Source: Celeribacter sp. HF31
Lineage (GTDB): Bacteria > Pseudomonadota > Alphaproteobacteria > Rhodobacterales > Rhodobacteraceae
Direction: 5' to 3'
Length of the DNA: 64,000 bases
Assembly: GCF_011806455.1 (NCBI RefSeq)
Contig: NZ_JAATOT010000008.1
Location: 168,683 to 232,682, forward strand
This document shows, in pieces, positions 49,113 through 59,434 of this stretch. Below the pieces are notes generated by a model, which saw only the letters and a list, made by a program, of their open reading frames with translations, did not search any database and had not been told where the DNA came from. Every line of letters begins with the position of its first letter. Within the stretch, counting starts at the first letter, position 1. Position numbers and translations under genes: made by a program.

Positions 49113-49170
49113 TGAGTATTTTTCCAGCAAAGGAGACGTGTTTCGTGTCCTTTGCTGCCTCAAATACTCA
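49113..49170. repeat. Long interrupted inverted repeat after hisI
   Basis: TGAGTATTT (49113-49121) pairs with AAATACTCA (49162-49170) and, inside, CAGCAAAGGA (49125-49134) pairs with TCCTTTGCTG (49148-49157). It overlaps the gluQ stop codon and lies six bases past the hisI stop, so it can terminate both. The GAGTATTT outer arm is a style I associate with recurrent intergenic hairpins in Rhodobacterales. Confidence 0.75.
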
Positions 49171-50022
49171 TAAGCCAATCAGGGCTTTGACCTCTTCGGG
49201 ACTCAGGCCTTCTTCGCGAAATTTCGAAATCGCCTTTGCGTCCGAGCGCTTGGCAAGACGCCTGCCGTCCTCGTCGCGGATCAGCCGGTGGTGGTGATAG
49301 GCGATCTCCGGCAGGTCGAGAAGCGCCTGCAACAGCCGGTGGATTTGCGTGGCTTCCATGAGATCCGCGCCGCGCACGGCTTCGGTGACGCCTTGGGCCG
49401 CGTCGTCGATCACGACGGAGAGGTGATAGGCGGCGGTGCCGATGTCTTTGCGCGCGAGCACGATGTCGCCGACGCCATGGATCAGCTGATCGGCGTCGAG
49501 GCGGTGTGTTCCGGTCTCATAGGGGCCGGTTTCCTGCCATGAGAAACGGCTGACATCGCCCAGGAACTCAACGGCATTTGCCATATTGAGACGGATGGCC
49601 TCGCCGGGTTGAAAGCTCTTCATCTGGCGGTGACGACAGGTGCCGGGGTAGATCACACCATCGGGGCCCATCGGGGCGCCTTCCTGTGGCGCGGAGAGCG
49701 CATTCATCACGTCGCGACGGGTGCAGGAACAGGGGTAGATGAGACCCAGTTCCTCAAGCAATTCCAATGCACTTGCGTAAATATCTTCACGCACCGTGAC
49801 ATGCAAAACCGGGTCGGGCCAGGTGATCCCGAGCCACCTGAGATCGGCATAGATCAGCGCCTCCCATTCCGGGCGGCAGCGGCTGATGTCACCGTCTTCG
49901 ATGCGCAGGAGGAACCTGCCACTCTGGTCTTGCGCGCGGGCGTAAGCCGTGAGCGCGGAAAAGGCGTGACCCAGATGCAGAGGCCCTGTGGGGCTGGGCG
50001 CAAACCGGGTCACGTAGGGCAT
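49168..50022 (-). CDS. gluQ: Glutamyl-Q tRNA(Asp) synthetase
   Basis: A 284-residue truncated glutamyl-tRNA synthetase with the HIGH-type motif PLHLGHA, the KMSKS-type motif LAKRSDA, and a zinc site (CSCTRRD, TCRHR). It lacks the anticodon-binding domain, as expected for GluQ (YadB), which glutamylates queuosine of tRNA-Asp. The start overlaps the trmFO stop, forming a two-gene tRNA-modification operon. Confidence 0.93.
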   Translation of the reverse strand: MPYVTRFAPSPTGPLHLGHAFSALTAYARAQDQSGRFLLRIEDGDISRCRPEWEALIYADLRWLGITWPDPVLHVTVREDIYASALELLEELGLIYPCSCTRRDVMNALSAPQEGAPMGPDGVIYPGTCRHRQMKSFQPGEAIRLNMANAVEFLGDVSRFSWQETGPYETGTHRLDADQLIHGVGDIVLARKDIGTAAYHLSVVIDDAAQGVTEAVRGADLMEATQIHRLLQALLDLPEIAYHHHRLIRDEDGRRLAKRSDAKAISKFREEGLSPEEVKALIGL

Positions 50023-51368
50023 CAGGATTGCCCCTCAAGCCATTGATTGAAATCTTCTTTGGCGCGATCCGTATAGCCTTTGTAACGCTCTTTTCGGCCT
50101 TTGCGACCGCCACGCAGACCGTCCAGCGGCGGGAAGAGACCGAAGTTCACATTCATCGGCTGAAAGGTCTTGGCCTCCGCGCCACCAGTGATGTGATTGA
50201 TCAAGGCGCCCATGGCGGTGGTAAAGGGCGGCGGCGGCAGGTCGCGACCCAACAACTCAGCAGCCGCCATGCGACCGGCGAGCAAGCCCATCGCGGCGCT
50301 TTCCACATAGCCCTCGACCCCCGTCACCTGACCGGCAAAGCGAATGCTAGGCCGCGATTTTAACCGCATCTGATCGTCGAGAAGCGTCGGCGAATTGAGG
50401 AAGGTGTTGCGGTGAATGCCGCCGAGACGGGCGAAGGAGGCATTCTCCAGACCGGGGATCATTTTGAACACCTCCGTCTGCGCGCCGTATTTCATTTTTG
50501 TCTGAAACCCGACGATGTTATAAAGCGTTCCTAACGCATTGTCGCGACGCAGTTGCACGACGGCATAGGCCTTTTCCTCGGGCTTATGCGCGTTGGTCAG
50601 GCCGATGGGTTTCATCGGTCCGTGGCGCAGAGTTTCCCGCCCGCGTTCGGCCATGACCTCGATCGGCAGGCAGCCGTCGAAATATTTCGCGGTTTCGCCC
50701 TCGTGGAACTCTGTCTTGTCGGCGGCCAAAAGCGCGTCGATGAAGGCCTCGTATTGGTCCTTGGTCATCGGGCAGTTGAGATAGGCTTTCTGCTCTTCCT
50801 CAGTCTCGCCCTTGTCATAGCGGCTTTGCAACCAAGCGACGTCCATATTGACGCTCTCGGCATAGACAATCGGCGCAATGGCGTCGAAAAACGCCAGCCG
50901 GTCGGCGCCGGTTTCCTTCGCGATGGCTTCGCCAAGCGCGGGTGAGGTCAGGGGGCCGGTTGCGAAAATCCACATGCCGTCTGAGGGCAGGTCGGTGATC
51001 TCGCCAAACTCGACGGAGATGTTCGGATGGGCCTCAAGCGTGGCCGTGACGTGATCGGCGAAGGCCTCGCGATCCACCGCCAAGGCGCCGCCCGCAGGCA
51101 GTTTGTGCTTGTCCGCCGTCGCCATGATCAAACCGTTGGCGGCCCGCATTTCCCAATGCAGCAAGCCCACGGCATTCTGTTCGTCATCGTCCGAGCGGAA
51201 AGAGTTGGAGCACACCATCTCGCCGAATTTACCGCTTTGATGCGCGAATGTTTCGACCTCGGGCCGCATCTCATGCAGCACGACGTTGAGGCCCAGATTG
51301 GCGGCCTGCCAGGCGGCTTCGGAGCCCGCCATGCCGCCGCCGACGATGTGAAGTGTGTTCTGTGTCAT
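50022..51368 (-). CDS. trmFO: Folate-dependent tRNA-U54 methyltransferase TrmFO
   Basis: A 448-residue flavoprotein with FAD motif [29 protein letters not shown] and the C-terminal [11 protein letters not shown] block. It makes ribothymidine at U54 using methylenetetrahydrofolate and FADH2. It is the first gene of the operon with gluQ. Confidence 0.95.
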   Translation of the reverse strand: MTQNTLHIVGGGMAGSEAAWQAANLGLNVVLHEMRPEVETFAHQSGKFGEMVCSNSFRSDDDEQNAVGLLHWEMRAANGLIMATADKHKLPAGGALAVDREAFADHVTATLEAHPNISVEFGEITDLPSDGMWIFATGPLTSPALGEAIAKETGADRLAFFDAIAPIVYAESVNMDVAWLQSRYDKGETEEEQKAYLNCPMTKDQYEAFIDALLAADKTEFHEGETAKYFDGCLPIEVMAERGRETLRHGPMKPIGLTNAHKPEEKAYAVVQLRRDNALGTLYNIVGFQTKMKYGAQTEVFKMIPGLENASFARLGGIHRNTFLNSPTLLDDQMRLKSRPSIRFAGQVTGVEGYVESAAMGLLAGRMAAAELLGRDLPPPPFTTAMGALINHITGGAEAKTFQPMNVNFGLFPPLDGLRGGRKGRKERYKGYTDRAKEDFNQWLEGQS

Positions 51369-51539
51369 GTGCCGGGATGTAGCTTTTGTGGGTCAGGGAG
51401 GAAAGGGAAAACTCGCGCGCAGATTTTATCCCACCTCCGCGTAGGAACCAGCGCCGCCCTGCGTATTCCTTTCATAGAGGCCGCCCTGAACGCCATGTCT
51501 GGGCACCGCACCTGCGCGCCATATCAAAGGAGACAGTTT

Positions 51540-52442
51540 ATGAACCGCATCTTCACCACTGCCACGGCAGTCACCGCCCTCATGGCTGCCAGCGGAGCCT
51601 TCGCCGATGGGGTTGCCTACCGCTCCGTAAGTTTGATCTATTTCACCGAAGATAGCGCCGACCTCGAGGCTTTCCTGTTCGAGGGCGCGATGGATTATCA
51701 GCTTGGCCGTTTCATGCTGAGCGCGGCGACGACCTATTACGATGACGGTGATTTCGACGGGCGCAATTTCTCTGGCTCAGTCGGCTATGAAATCCTGCCC
51801 GGGCTGACCGGTTACGTCCACGTCACGACCCTCGACACGGAAATGTTCGAGGAGACGATCTATGGGTTGGGCGTTGATTACATTGGTGAAAACCTCGGGG
51901 TCGCGCTGCACTACGGCCAACAGGATGAGGCAGATAACGAGATCTATCACCTCTTGGGCTATGTCGAATTCGGGCCCTCGACCGCCTATGGCTCGATCTC
52001 GCGCGCCAGTGACGAGAATTTCTTTTTCGCAGGCTACGAATATGCCGTCGACACGCTTGATGTCGCCATCGGCACGGAATGGTCGGAAGAGGGCCTGGAC
52101 GAGGGCAACACCTCCGTCATGGGGCATTACCGCTTTCTTGATCGCTACGAGATCATGGCGGGGCTGACCTCGGACAACGATGTGCTGCTGGAAGAAGGCT
52201 ATCTCGACCTCGGTTTTGGCTATGCGCTCACCGAGGCTCTGACGTTGGAGGCCGCCTACACGACGACATTTGGCGAGGATAGCCCGGATATGGACCTTTT
52301 GACTCTGGCGCTGACCTTTAAGACCGGCCCGCATCGCGCCCGCGTGGTGGATCGCTACACCGATTTCGTGCGTGACACGACGAGCTACGCAAACAAGGCC
52401 TCGGGCATTGACCTCTATACGCCCGGCATGTCCTTTGAGTGA
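51540..52442 (+). CDS. Outer-membrane beta-barrel-like protein, copy A
   Basis: A 300-residue exported protein (signal peptide ending SGAFA, after MNRIFTTATAVTALMA). The mature part alternates hydrophobic and polar residues with many Tyr/Phe and acidic residues (VGYEILPGLTGYVHV, YGLGVDYIGENLGVALHY), as in a porin-like barrel. It is clearly homologous to the convergent gene at 52518, block by block. The chain ends in a Pro-rich stretch after an RARVVDRYTDFVRD motif shared with the paralogue, so the C terminus is not a classical beta-signal. AAAGGAGA precedes ATG 51540. Confidence 0.82.
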   Translation: MNRIFTTATAVTALMAASGAFADGVAYRSVSLIYFTEDSADLEAFLFEGAMDYQLGRFMLSAATTYYDDGDFDGRNFSGSVGYEILPGLTGYVHVTTLDTEMFEETIYGLGVDYIGENLGVALHYGQQDEADNEIYHLLGYVEFGPSTAYGSISRASDENFFFAGYEYAVDTLDVAIGTEWSEEGLDEGNTSVMGHYRFLDRYEIMAGLTSDNDVLLEEGYLDLGFGYALTEALTLEAAYTTTFGEDSPDMDLLTLALTFKTGPHRARVVDRYTDFVRDTTSYANKASGIDLYTPGMSFE

Positions 52443-52456
52443 TTGCCCTCAAATGC

Positions 52457-52490
52457 AAAAAGGCCCCGCGATTGCGGGACCTTTTCTTTT
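52457..52490 (+). terminator. Bidirectional terminator between the barrel-protein paralogues
   Basis: AAAAGG-c-CCCGC pairs with GCGGG-a-CCTTTT around GATT (one internal mismatch), with T runs on both sides. Confidence 0.8.
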
Positions 52491-52517
52491 TATGCCTGAT
52501 ATTCAACGAGGGTCGGC

Positions 52518-53429
52518 TTAGAACAGGCCGACCATGCCCGGGCCGTAGAGAGGATCAAAGATATCGACAGGTTGAGCCTCAAACATATTGTTGCGGGATT
52601 TGTCGAAAAGATCGCTGACGCGGTCGGTCACGCGCGCGCGCTCGCCACCCATTTCGTAGGTCACGGAAAGGGAGAAAAGGTCCACATCGCCAGCATCGCC
52701 AAAGTTGGTGTCGTAACCTGCTTCGATGATCACCGCATCATTCACGGCATAGGTGCCGGAGATGCCATAGTAGCCGTCTTCGAACATGTCATCGTTTACG
52801 GTCAGCACGCTGGCTTTCACACCGAACTGGCCAAAGTTGTAAACGCCAGCGAAGTTGGAGAAGCCATCTTCGAAGCCATCTTCGGTGAAGAACGTGGAAG
52901 CGGACAGGCCAAACACATCAGCGTCAAAGTCATAGCCGAGCGCGTAAAGATCAAAATCACCATCGAGGGAGGTGTAAGAGCCAAACACGGTCGAAGCGCC
53001 GAAGCTGTAGTAACCGTTCAGGTTGTAGGTTTCGAAATCTTCGTCATCGAGGGTGGTGTATTCGAGAGCCACACCGAAGGCGTTGCCGATGTAATCCACA
53101 CCCAGACCATAACCATATTCGGTGTCATCGGAGTCGAAGTCGAATGCGCCGAGTTTCACATAGCCGGTGAAGCCGGGGGTGATTTCATAGCCCACGGTGC
53201 CGTTCAGCGTGTAGAGGTTTTCGCCATCGAAATCCACGGCTTTCGCGGTGCCGGTGAAGGTGAAACGGTTGATCGCATAGTCAACATCACCTTGCAGGCG
53301 GAGCACGTCTACATCGTCGGCAGAGTAGTAGCTCAGCTCAGCAGAGCCGTAGGTGATTTCTTGGGCTTGGGCCGCGCCGGTGAGCGCAACGGTGGCGCCA
53401 GCGATCACGATAAAAGAAGTTTTGATCAT
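52518..53429 (-). CDS. Outer-membrane beta-barrel-like protein, copy B
   Basis: A 303-residue paralogue of the gene at 51540: signal peptide (MIKTSFIVIAGATVALTGAAQA), then Asp/Tyr/Phe-rich repeating strands (VGYEITPGFTGYVKLGAF, YGLGVDYIGNAFGVALEY), a shared RARVTDRVSDLFDKS motif, and a short Pro-rich end (DIFDPLYGPGMVGLF). It is very acidic and lacks cysteine. The start is set at ATG 53429; an upstream open extension is Pro/Gly-rich and not signal-like. Role unknown; a porin or surface barrel is likely. Confidence 0.82.
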   Translation of the reverse strand: MIKTSFIVIAGATVALTGAAQAQEITYGSAELSYYSADDVDVLRLQGDVDYAINRFTFTGTAKAVDFDGENLYTLNGTVGYEITPGFTGYVKLGAFDFDSDDTEYGYGLGVDYIGNAFGVALEYTTLDDEDFETYNLNGYYSFGASTVFGSYTSLDGDFDLYALGYDFDADVFGLSASTFFTEDGFEDGFSNFAGVYNFGQFGVKASVLTVNDDMFEDGYYGISGTYAVNDAVIIEAGYDTNFGDAGDVDLFSLSVTYEMGGERARVTDRVSDLFDKSRNNMFEAQPVDIFDPLYGPGMVGLF

Positions 53430-53788
53430 AACGATTTCCCTTGTCTGTCGTAAATTCGTCGAGCGGAAATATACGCCCACCCCTGGCGGACCGGGAGGGG
53501 GATGCATCAAAGATTTTCCCCCTGTGACATATTGGTAATACGCACGAAATTGTGACAAATTCGGATTATTTTGTGTTCTTTTTCGTCATTTGTGGCATCG
53601 GCCGCAGTGAGGCCAACAAGACAGGGCGGCCCGTATGAACGCGACACCATGGCACCGTTCAACCGCAAAATCGAGATACTTTAGGGGGCAAACAAACGCG
53701 GAAGAGCGACAAAATCAACGTCAAACCATGGCATCTCAAAACAAAAAGGCCCGCGTGATGCGGGCCTTTCTCAATCAAGTTTCAGAGG
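53430..53788. other. Intergenic region between barrel protein B and gyrA
   Basis: About 360 bases holding the copy B promoter region (AT-rich around 53530-53590) and the gyrA terminator. No gene is seen. Confidence 0.5.
53743..53770 (-). terminator. Terminator after gyrA
   Basis: On the minus strand AAAGGCCCGC and GCGGGCCTTT form a perfect ten-base stem around ATCAC, followed by T. Confidence 0.88.
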
Positions 53789-56536
53789 TCAGGTTTCAGA
53801 GGTTTCCGTGTCCACATCTTCACTTTCCGCGATCCAGGCGACGGAAACGACCTCTTCGCCCTTGCCAGTGTTGAAAACCTTCACACCACCCGCGCCACGG
53901 GAGCGGAAAGAGATGCCATCCACGGGGCAACGGATCGACTGGCCTTTCGAGGTGGCGAGCATGATTTGATCCTCCATGCCGACCGGGAAACAGGCCACGA
54001 TCGGACCGCCGCGCATGGTTTTCTCCATCGCGGTCACGCCCTGACCGCCACGGCCACGGACCGGGTAATCATGCGAGGACGACAGCTTGCCGATGCCGCC
54101 TTTGGTGATGGTGACCAAAAGCTCCTCGGCGGCTTTCATCTCTTCAAACCGCTCATGCGAAATCGAGCCTTCCGCGACCTCCTCGTCCTCATCCGTCAGC
54201 TCGGCCTCATCGGCGCCGACCTGTTGGCGACGCATTTTGAGGTAGGCTTGGCGCTCATAGCTTTCCGCCTCGAAGTGACGGATCACGGACATGGAGACGA
54301 CTTCATCGCCTTCTTTGATCAACTTGATGCCACGCACACCGGTGGAGGAGCGCGAGTTGAACACACGCACATCAGGCACGGGGAAACGGATCGCGCGACC
54401 GCTTGACGTGACGAGCATCACGTCATCGTTTTCATCGCAAATCCGGGCGTTGATCAGGCGCGTGCCTTCATCCTCGCCCTCGAATTTCATCGCGATCTTG
54501 CCGTTCGACTTCACATTGGTGAAATCCGACAGGCGGTTGCGGCGCACCGAGCCTTTCGAGGTGGCAAACACGATCTGGAGATCGTCCCAATCCTTCTCGT
54601 CGCGGTCCACCGGCAGGATCGCCGCGATGGACACGCCCTGCGGGATCGGCAGGATTTGCAGCAGAGGCTTGCCCTTGGACGTCCGACCGCCCTGGGGCAG
54701 GCGCCAAGTCTTCATTTTATAGGCCATGCCGTCGTCGGTGAAGACCAGAAGCTGGGTGTGGGTGTTCGCGACAAACAAGGTCGTGATCACGTCCTCATCC
54801 TTGGTCGACATCCCCGACAGGCCCTTGCCACCACGTTTTTGCGCGCGGTAATCGGCCAGAGGCGTGCGCTTGGCCCAACCGGATTGAGTCACGGTCACCA
54901 CCATGTCCTCTTTCTCAATCAGATCCTCGTCGTCCATATCGCCGGACCAGTCGACAATCTCGGTGCGACGCGGCACGGCGAATTGCGCTTTCACGTCGAT
55001 CAGCTCGTTCGAGATGATCTCCATGATCCGCTCGCGCGAGGCGAGAATTTCGAGGAATTCCTTGATCTTGGCGGCAAGTTCTTGCAGCTCGTCGGTGACT
55101 TCTTTGACACCGATTTGGGTGAGGCGTTGCAGGCGCAGATCGAGGATCGCGCGGGCCTGAACCTCGGACAGGTTATAGGTGCCGTCCTCATTCGCTTTGT
55201 GGTTCGGATCGTCGATGAGCAAGATGTAAGGCAGGATTTCCTGCGCCGGCCAGCGCCGCTCCATCAATTTGATCCGCGCCTCGGAGGCATCGGCCGAAGA
55301 CCGAATGGTCGCGACCACTTCATCCACGTTCGACACAGCCACGGCCAGACCACAGAGGATATGCGCCCGGTCGCGCGCTTTGCGCAGTTCAAACGCCGTG
55401 CGCCGTGCCACCACTTCTTCGCGGAAGGTGATGAAATGCTCAAGGAAATCGCGCAGCGTCAGTTGTTCCGGACGACCACCATTCAGAGCCAGCATGTTGC
55501 AACCGAAAGAGGTCTGAAGCGGCGTGAAGCGGAACAACTGGTTCAACACCACCTCGGCGGTCGCATCGCGTTTCAACTCGACCACGACACGCACCCCATT
55601 GCGGTCGGATTCGTCTTGGATATGCGCGATGCCCTCGACGCGTTTCTCGCGCACCAGCTCCGCGATCTTCTCGATCATCGTGGATTTGTTCACCTGATAG
55701 GGGATTTCCTCGACGATGATGGCGTAGCGGTCTTTGCGGATTTCCTCGATCTTGGTCTTGGCGCGCATCACAACGGAGCCGCGGCTTTCTAGATAGGCTT
55801 TGCGAATGCCAGAGCGCCCGAGGATGGTCGCCCCCGTCGGGAAGTCCGGCCCCGGGATGATCTCCATCAACCGTTCGGTCGACACGTCCGGGTTCTCGAT
55901 GAGCGCCAGAGTCGCGTCCACGACTTCGCCAAGGTTGTGCGGCGGAATGTTCGTCGCCATGCCGACCGCGATCCCGCCCGCGCCGTTGACCAGCATGTTC
56001 GGGAATTTCGCAGGCAGAACAGTGGGTTCGCGTTCCTTGCCGTCGTAGTTGTCCTGAAAATCGACGGTGTCTTTGTCGAGATCGTCCAGAAGCGCGCGCG
56101 CCGCCTTGGCCAGACGCGATTCCGTATAGCGCATGGCCGCGGGCGGATCGCCATCCATCGAGCCAAAGTTGCCCTGACCGTCGATCAGCATCAAGGACAT
56201 GGAAAACGGCTGTGCCATCCGCACGAGGGCGTCATAGATCGCGCTATCGCCATGCGGGTGATAGCTGCCCATCACATCGCCCACGGATTTCGCGGATTTG
56301 CGGTAGGCCTTGTCGTGGGTGTAGCCGCCTTCTTGCATCGCAAAGAGAATGCGGCGGTGCACCGGCTTGAGCCCGTCGCGCAGATCGGGGATCGCGCGGG
56401 ACACGATCACGGACATGGCGTAATCGAGGTAGGAGGTTTTCATCTCCTGCGTGATGGAGATTTTGGGACCATCCCAGGCCATCACTGGGCGCGGGTTTTC
56501 TTGTTCGTTTTCAGGGGTTTCGGGTGTATCGCTCAC
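53789..56536 (-). CDS. gyrA: DNA gyrase subunit A
   Basis: A 915-residue topoisomerase subunit with active-site Tyr137 in [10 protein letters not shown] and a C-terminal six-bladed beta-pinwheel with the GyrA-box QKRGGKG. The quinolone-determining region reads [10 protein letters not shown] with Ser98 and Asp102 (E. coli 83 and 87), the sensitive form. An acidic, Glu/Pro-rich N-terminal extension of about 15 residues precedes the usual start of the fold. Between 735 and 770 an acidic insert ([17 protein letters not shown]) interrupts the C-terminal domain, as in other alphaproteobacteria. Confidence 0.97.
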   Translation of the reverse strand: MSDTPETPENEQENPRPVMAWDGPKISITQEMKTSYLDYAMSVIVSRAIPDLRDGLKPVHRRILFAMQEGGYTHDKAYRKSAKSVGDVMGSYHPHGDSAIYDALVRMAQPFSMSLMLIDGQGNFGSMDGDPPAAMRYTESRLAKAARALLDDLDKDTVDFQDNYDGKEREPTVLPAKFPNMLVNGAGGIAVGMATNIPPHNLGEVVDATLALIENPDVSTERLMEIIPGPDFPTGATILGRSGIRKAYLESRGSVVMRAKTKIEEIRKDRYAIIVEEIPYQVNKSTMIEKIAELVREKRVEGIAHIQDESDRNGVRVVVELKRDATAEVVLNQLFRFTPLQTSFGCNMLALNGGRPEQLTLRDFLEHFITFREEVVARRTAFELRKARDRAHILCGLAVAVSNVDEVVATIRSSADASEARIKLMERRWPAQEILPYILLIDDPNHKANEDGTYNLSEVQARAILDLRLQRLTQIGVKEVTDELQELAAKIKEFLEILASRERIMEIISNELIDVKAQFAVPRRTEIVDWSGDMDDEDLIEKEDMVVTVTQSGWAKRTPLADYRAQKRGGKGLSGMSTKDEDVITTLFVANTHTQLLVFTDDGMAYKMKTWRLPQGGRTSKGKPLLQILPIPQGVSIAAILPVDRDEKDWDDLQIVFATSKGSVRRNRLSDFTNVKSNGKIAMKFEGEDEGTRLINARICDENDDVMLVTSSGRAIRFPVPDVRVFNSRSSTGVRGIKLIKEGDEVVSMSVIRHFEAESYERQAYLKMRRQQVGADEAELTDEDEEVAEGSISHERFEEMKAAEELLVTITKGGIGKLSSSHDYPVRGRGGQGVTAMEKTMRGGPIVACFPVGMEDQIMLATSKGQSIRCPVDGISFRSRGAGGVKVFNTGKGEEVVSVAWIAESEDVDTETSET

Positions 56537-56768
56537 GTTGTCCGCCTGTTGTCTTTTGTGTGACGGGGAAGCCCCCCGTATCTCGTTGTGTCACACTCTA
56601 CCCCATACCGGATATGGGGTGCAATGGCGGATGCTCTCATGCGGTGGCAGCCAGCGGACAAGACTGACAACATATTGTTTTCATTGACAGTTAACCAATC
56701 TGTGGCAGGATTTTTATGGGAGGCTCAAAAAAGGCCGAAAAACGGCCCCACCAACAGGAGACACGCAC

Positions 56769-57056
56769 ATGACACAAACTACGTCGCAAGACATGAGCGA
56801 AATGGAGATGATGCTCTCGGGCTACGGGCTCACGCTTGCGGAATTCACCTATCGGATGCCGGATCACCAAAGCGTGCTGAACACGTTTTCATGGCAGCTC
56901 TTCGATCTGGCACCGGATTACCCGAAACTCTTTAAATTCATCGAATTCTGGCAGGAGAATATCGAAGGTCCCTTGCACCACGTCCGCTTTACCCATCGCA
57001 AACTGATCGCGCCGGGCGAATGGCGCAATTGCGTGGGGGAGTTCACGGTGCATTGA
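56769..57056 (+). CDS. Usg family protein
   Basis: A 95-residue protein with the Usg pattern: LSGYGLTLAEFTYRMPDHQSVL, then WQLFDLAPDYPKLFKFIEFW, and IEGPLHHVRF. The family is alphaproteobacterial and of unknown function; it is often near aroF/trp genes, not so here. A TTGACA with GTTAACC next to it (56684-56696) may be its promoter. Its stop is three bases from the convergent stop, with no terminator between. Confidence 0.85.
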   Translation: MTQTTSQDMSEMEMMLSGYGLTLAEFTYRMPDHQSVLNTFSWQLFDLAPDYPKLFKFIEFWQENIEGPLHHVRFTHRKLIAPGEWRNCVGEFTVH

Positions 57057-57059
57057 GGG

Positions 57060-57971
57060 TCAGTTGTGAAACGCCTTTCGGTCCGGCCAGAGGGTTTTCA
57101 GGACCGATTGGCGTATGGCTTGAGCCAGCGGGTCATCGAAGAGGCCCAAAGCGGCTTTGGCATCTGTACCCGTCAGCCAGCCGTCATTGATCCGCCATTT
57201 CTGGCAAAACAGCCTGTTGATCTCTTCTTTGCGAAGCCATTCAACGGCGCGTTTGGCCTGATCTTCTGAAAGGATCGGACCGAGACGGGCATATGGCCCA
57301 AACTCGCGTGCTGTCTTTTCTTGGGCTGCTTTGGCCCGCGCGATGTGATCGGCAAGATCTGTGTCAGAGACCGCCATCAGCCCCTCGATCTCCTGACGCG
57401 TCTCAATCGGCAGGGTCTCCGCACAGAGCCGGGCCGCTTCGAGAAATCGCGCGTTTGACGAGAAATCGACCAGCTTTCTTGCCACCGTCAGCCGCCAAAG
57501 CACATCTTCTGCCGCGGCATTCCATGTGCCACCGGACACAAGTCCGAGCCGCTCCAAAAGATCGAGCAGATGCGGTGTTGCGAAGGCCCGGAAGTCGCCA
57601 TGCGCATCGACAAGGTTCGGAGGCGGCACTGGTGGGGCGTCGAGACGTGTCACGTTGAACATGGTCCTCCCCGAACCTTGATGAGGAGATGGCGCCGTCT
57701 GAAAGGACAGGAGATCGTTCTGCACTGCCAGCCCCAAAACAACGGCACAGAGATCGTCCCATCGCGGCAAGTTTTCAGGGGTGATCTGCGCTTGGGGAGC
57801 GGCGCCCCAAGGGGTTTTCTCCGCCACACCAAGCGCGACCAAAGTCTCGCAGCCAGCCTCATAGCTGCTCATCGCCTTGTCACTCCAGCCCGGTCTGTCC
57901 GGGTCTCTGGGCAGAGTTTCGGTTAGAAACGCCGTGGCGGTTTCAACCCAGTCAGGTGCTCCGGCGGTCAT
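57060..57971 (-). CDS. Uncharacterised cytoplasmic protein
   Basis: A 303-residue protein without a signal peptide or membrane helix, rich in Leu, Ala and Trp (for example DWVETATAFLTETLPRDPDR, then WLRKEEINRLFCQKWRINDG). ATG 57971 is chosen over a TTG two codons upstream. It is the last gene of the minus-strand run yqaA-dsbB-small basic protein, separated from the small gene by 15 bases. I do not recognise it. Confidence 0.65.
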   Translation of the reverse strand: MTAGAPDWVETATAFLTETLPRDPDRPGWSDKAMSSYEAGCETLVALGVAEKTPWGAAPQAQITPENLPRWDDLCAVVLGLAVQNDLLSFQTAPSPHQGSGRTMFNVTRLDAPPVPPPNLVDAHGDFRAFATPHLLDLLERLGLVSGGTWNAAAEDVLWRLTVARKLVDFSSNARFLEAARLCAETLPIETRQEIEGLMAVSDTDLADHIARAKAAQEKTAREFGPYARLGPILSEDQAKRAVEWLRKEEINRLFCQKWRINDGWLTGTDAKAALGLFDDPLAQAIRQSVLKTLWPDRKAFHN

Positions 57972-57986
57972 GGCCAAATGGGAGCT

Positions 57987-58172
57987 TCAAAACCGCTTCA
58001 ACAGCTTTTTGAGAGGCGTGGTCGCATCGCCGGTCTGGCTGTCCTTCGACACTTTGCTGAACCTCTGGCGGAGTGCTTCGGCGCGGGCGTCTGCCAAGGT
58101 GCCGCCAACCCGCTTGCGCGCGCGACGCGCGGTGGGAAAGGGGATGACGGAGGAGCTCTTGCGGTGTTTCAT
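57987..58172 (-). CDS. Small basic protein
   Basis: A 61-residue, strongly basic protein (IPFPTARRARKRVGG and PLKKLLKRF at the end). ATG 58172 lies 31 bases after the dsbB stop. It resembles in size and charge small unknown proteins of Rhodobacterales. A longer frame to 58253 would overlap dsbB and is rejected. Function unknown. Confidence 0.6.
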   Translation of the reverse strand: MKHRKSSSVIPFPTARRARKRVGGTLADARAEALRQRFSKVSKDSQTGDATTPLKKLLKRF

Positions 58173-58203
58173 AAGGCAAAGATGGGGTGGATTTTTCCCG
58201 ATC

Positions 58204-58707
58204 TCAAGCCGTTTTCGCCGCTTTTCTCCAGGCAATGACCCAAAGTGCCGCAAAAATCAGCGAAAAAATGGCATTCCAGCCCGCCATGGTGATGCCAAGC
58301 CCCCAGGTGTCCCAGACGATCTCGTCGCAGAGCACCAACCCCGGATCGCCTGCGCCGCCGGGCAAAAGATCCATGCCGGACAGGCCCGCCAAAGCGTCGC
58401 CGGAGCCGGTACAAGACGAGGGACCCGGCCACCATTTTTGCTCCACGCCCGCGTGGTAAAGGCCAAGCCCTGCGGAGATCAGCATGGTGAGCATCCCCAA
58501 AAGCGTCAGAACGCGCAGCCGCACCACCATGAACAGCACCCCGATCGCAACGGCGATGGCATGCGGCCAGCGCTGCCAGATGCACATGGGGCAGGGCGCA
58601 AAGCCCACCGCCTGAAATACGAAAGCGCCCGAGAGGATCGCCAGAGATCCGACGGAGGCGGCAAGGGCAGGTTGGAGGGCGGCAAAATCGGAGGGAGCTT
58701 TGGTCAT
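58204..58707 (-). CDS. dsbB: Disulfide bond formation protein DsbB
   Basis: A 167-residue, four-helix membrane protein with the quinone-linked CxxC (GFAPCPMCIWQRWPH) and the second periplasmic cysteine pair (SSCTGSGD and LVLCDEIVWDTWG). It reoxidises DsbA. Its ATG overlaps the yqaA-like stop (ATGA). No dsbA gene is in the window. Confidence 0.88.
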   Translation of the reverse strand: MTKAPSDFAALQPALAASVGSLAILSGAFVFQAVGFAPCPMCIWQRWPHAIAVAIGVLFMVVRLRVLTLLGMLTMLISAGLGLYHAGVEQKWWPGPSSCTGSGDALAGLSGMDLLPGGAGDPGLVLCDEIVWDTWGLGITMAGWNAIFSLIFAALWVIAWRKAAKTA

Positions 58708-59285
58708 AGGTATTTCACGGCATAGAAGCCGCCTAGGAAGATGACGATGAGAAGGGTGAAGACGAGGCCCAGACGGCGCTCGATAAAGTCGCGGATCGGG
58801 TCGCCGAATTTCCACAACAATGCCGCGACGACAAAGAACCGAAGCGCCCGCGCCGTGATCGAGGCCACGATGAAGACCGGCAAGGAAAGCTGTGTTGCGC
58901 CCGACATGATGGTGATCACTTTGTAGGGGAAGGGCGTCACCCCCGCGATCAACACGGCCCAAGCGCCATATTCGTTATATTTGACCGCGAACTCGTCGAA
59001 ATAGGCGTCCTTGCCATAGAATTCCAACACCGGACGGCCCAGCGTTTCAAAGGCGCCATAGCCGATCCAATAGCCCAACATGCCGCCCAAGACGGAGGCC
59101 ACGGTGGCAATGCCCGCGATCTTGAAGGCCTCGCGCGGGCGGGCGACGATCAGCGGGATCATCAGGATGTCAGGCGGGATCGGGAAGACCGAGCTTTCGA
59201 TAAAGGCCACCACAGCGAGCGCCCAAAGCGCATGCGGACTTTCGGCCAGGGACATGGTCCAGTTGTAAAGCCGTCTGATCATCAT
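58704..59285 (-). CDS. YqaA/DedA-family membrane protein
   Basis: A 193-residue membrane protein with the SNARE-associated (VTT) domain: ESSVFPIPPDILMIPLIVAR, GGMLGYWIGYGAFE, and the GVTPFPYKVITIMSG re-entrant motif with conserved Gly/Pro. DedA relatives are linked to lipid-carrier flipping and membrane potential; the YqaA subgroup is uncharacterised. First gene of the operon with dsbB. Confidence 0.88.
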   Translation of the reverse strand: MMIRRLYNWTMSLAESPHALWALAVVAFIESSVFPIPPDILMIPLIVARPREAFKIAGIATVASVLGGMLGYWIGYGAFETLGRPVLEFYGKDAYFDEFAVKYNEYGAWAVLIAGVTPFPYKVITIMSGATQLSLPVFIVASITARALRFFVVAALLWKFGDPIRDFIERRLGLVFTLLIVIFLGGFYAVKYL

Positions 59286-59434
59286 CGTCCCTATGTGCTG
59301 GCATTTGCCTCTTTAGGCCCCATTCCTGTCGCGGGGTCAAGCTCACCCCAAGTCATGAGAGGCGCTTTGACCTTGTCCAGTCGGTTCCTGACGATATTGT
59401 GAGCACAGGTTTATCTATGCAGAGGGTGGTTGCG

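Noticed and set aside
56680..56695. Possible CtrA box before usg
   Set aside because: TTCA-N7-TTAACC has one mismatch, but it is 74 bases from the ATG and overlaps a TTGACA promoter element; too uncertain.
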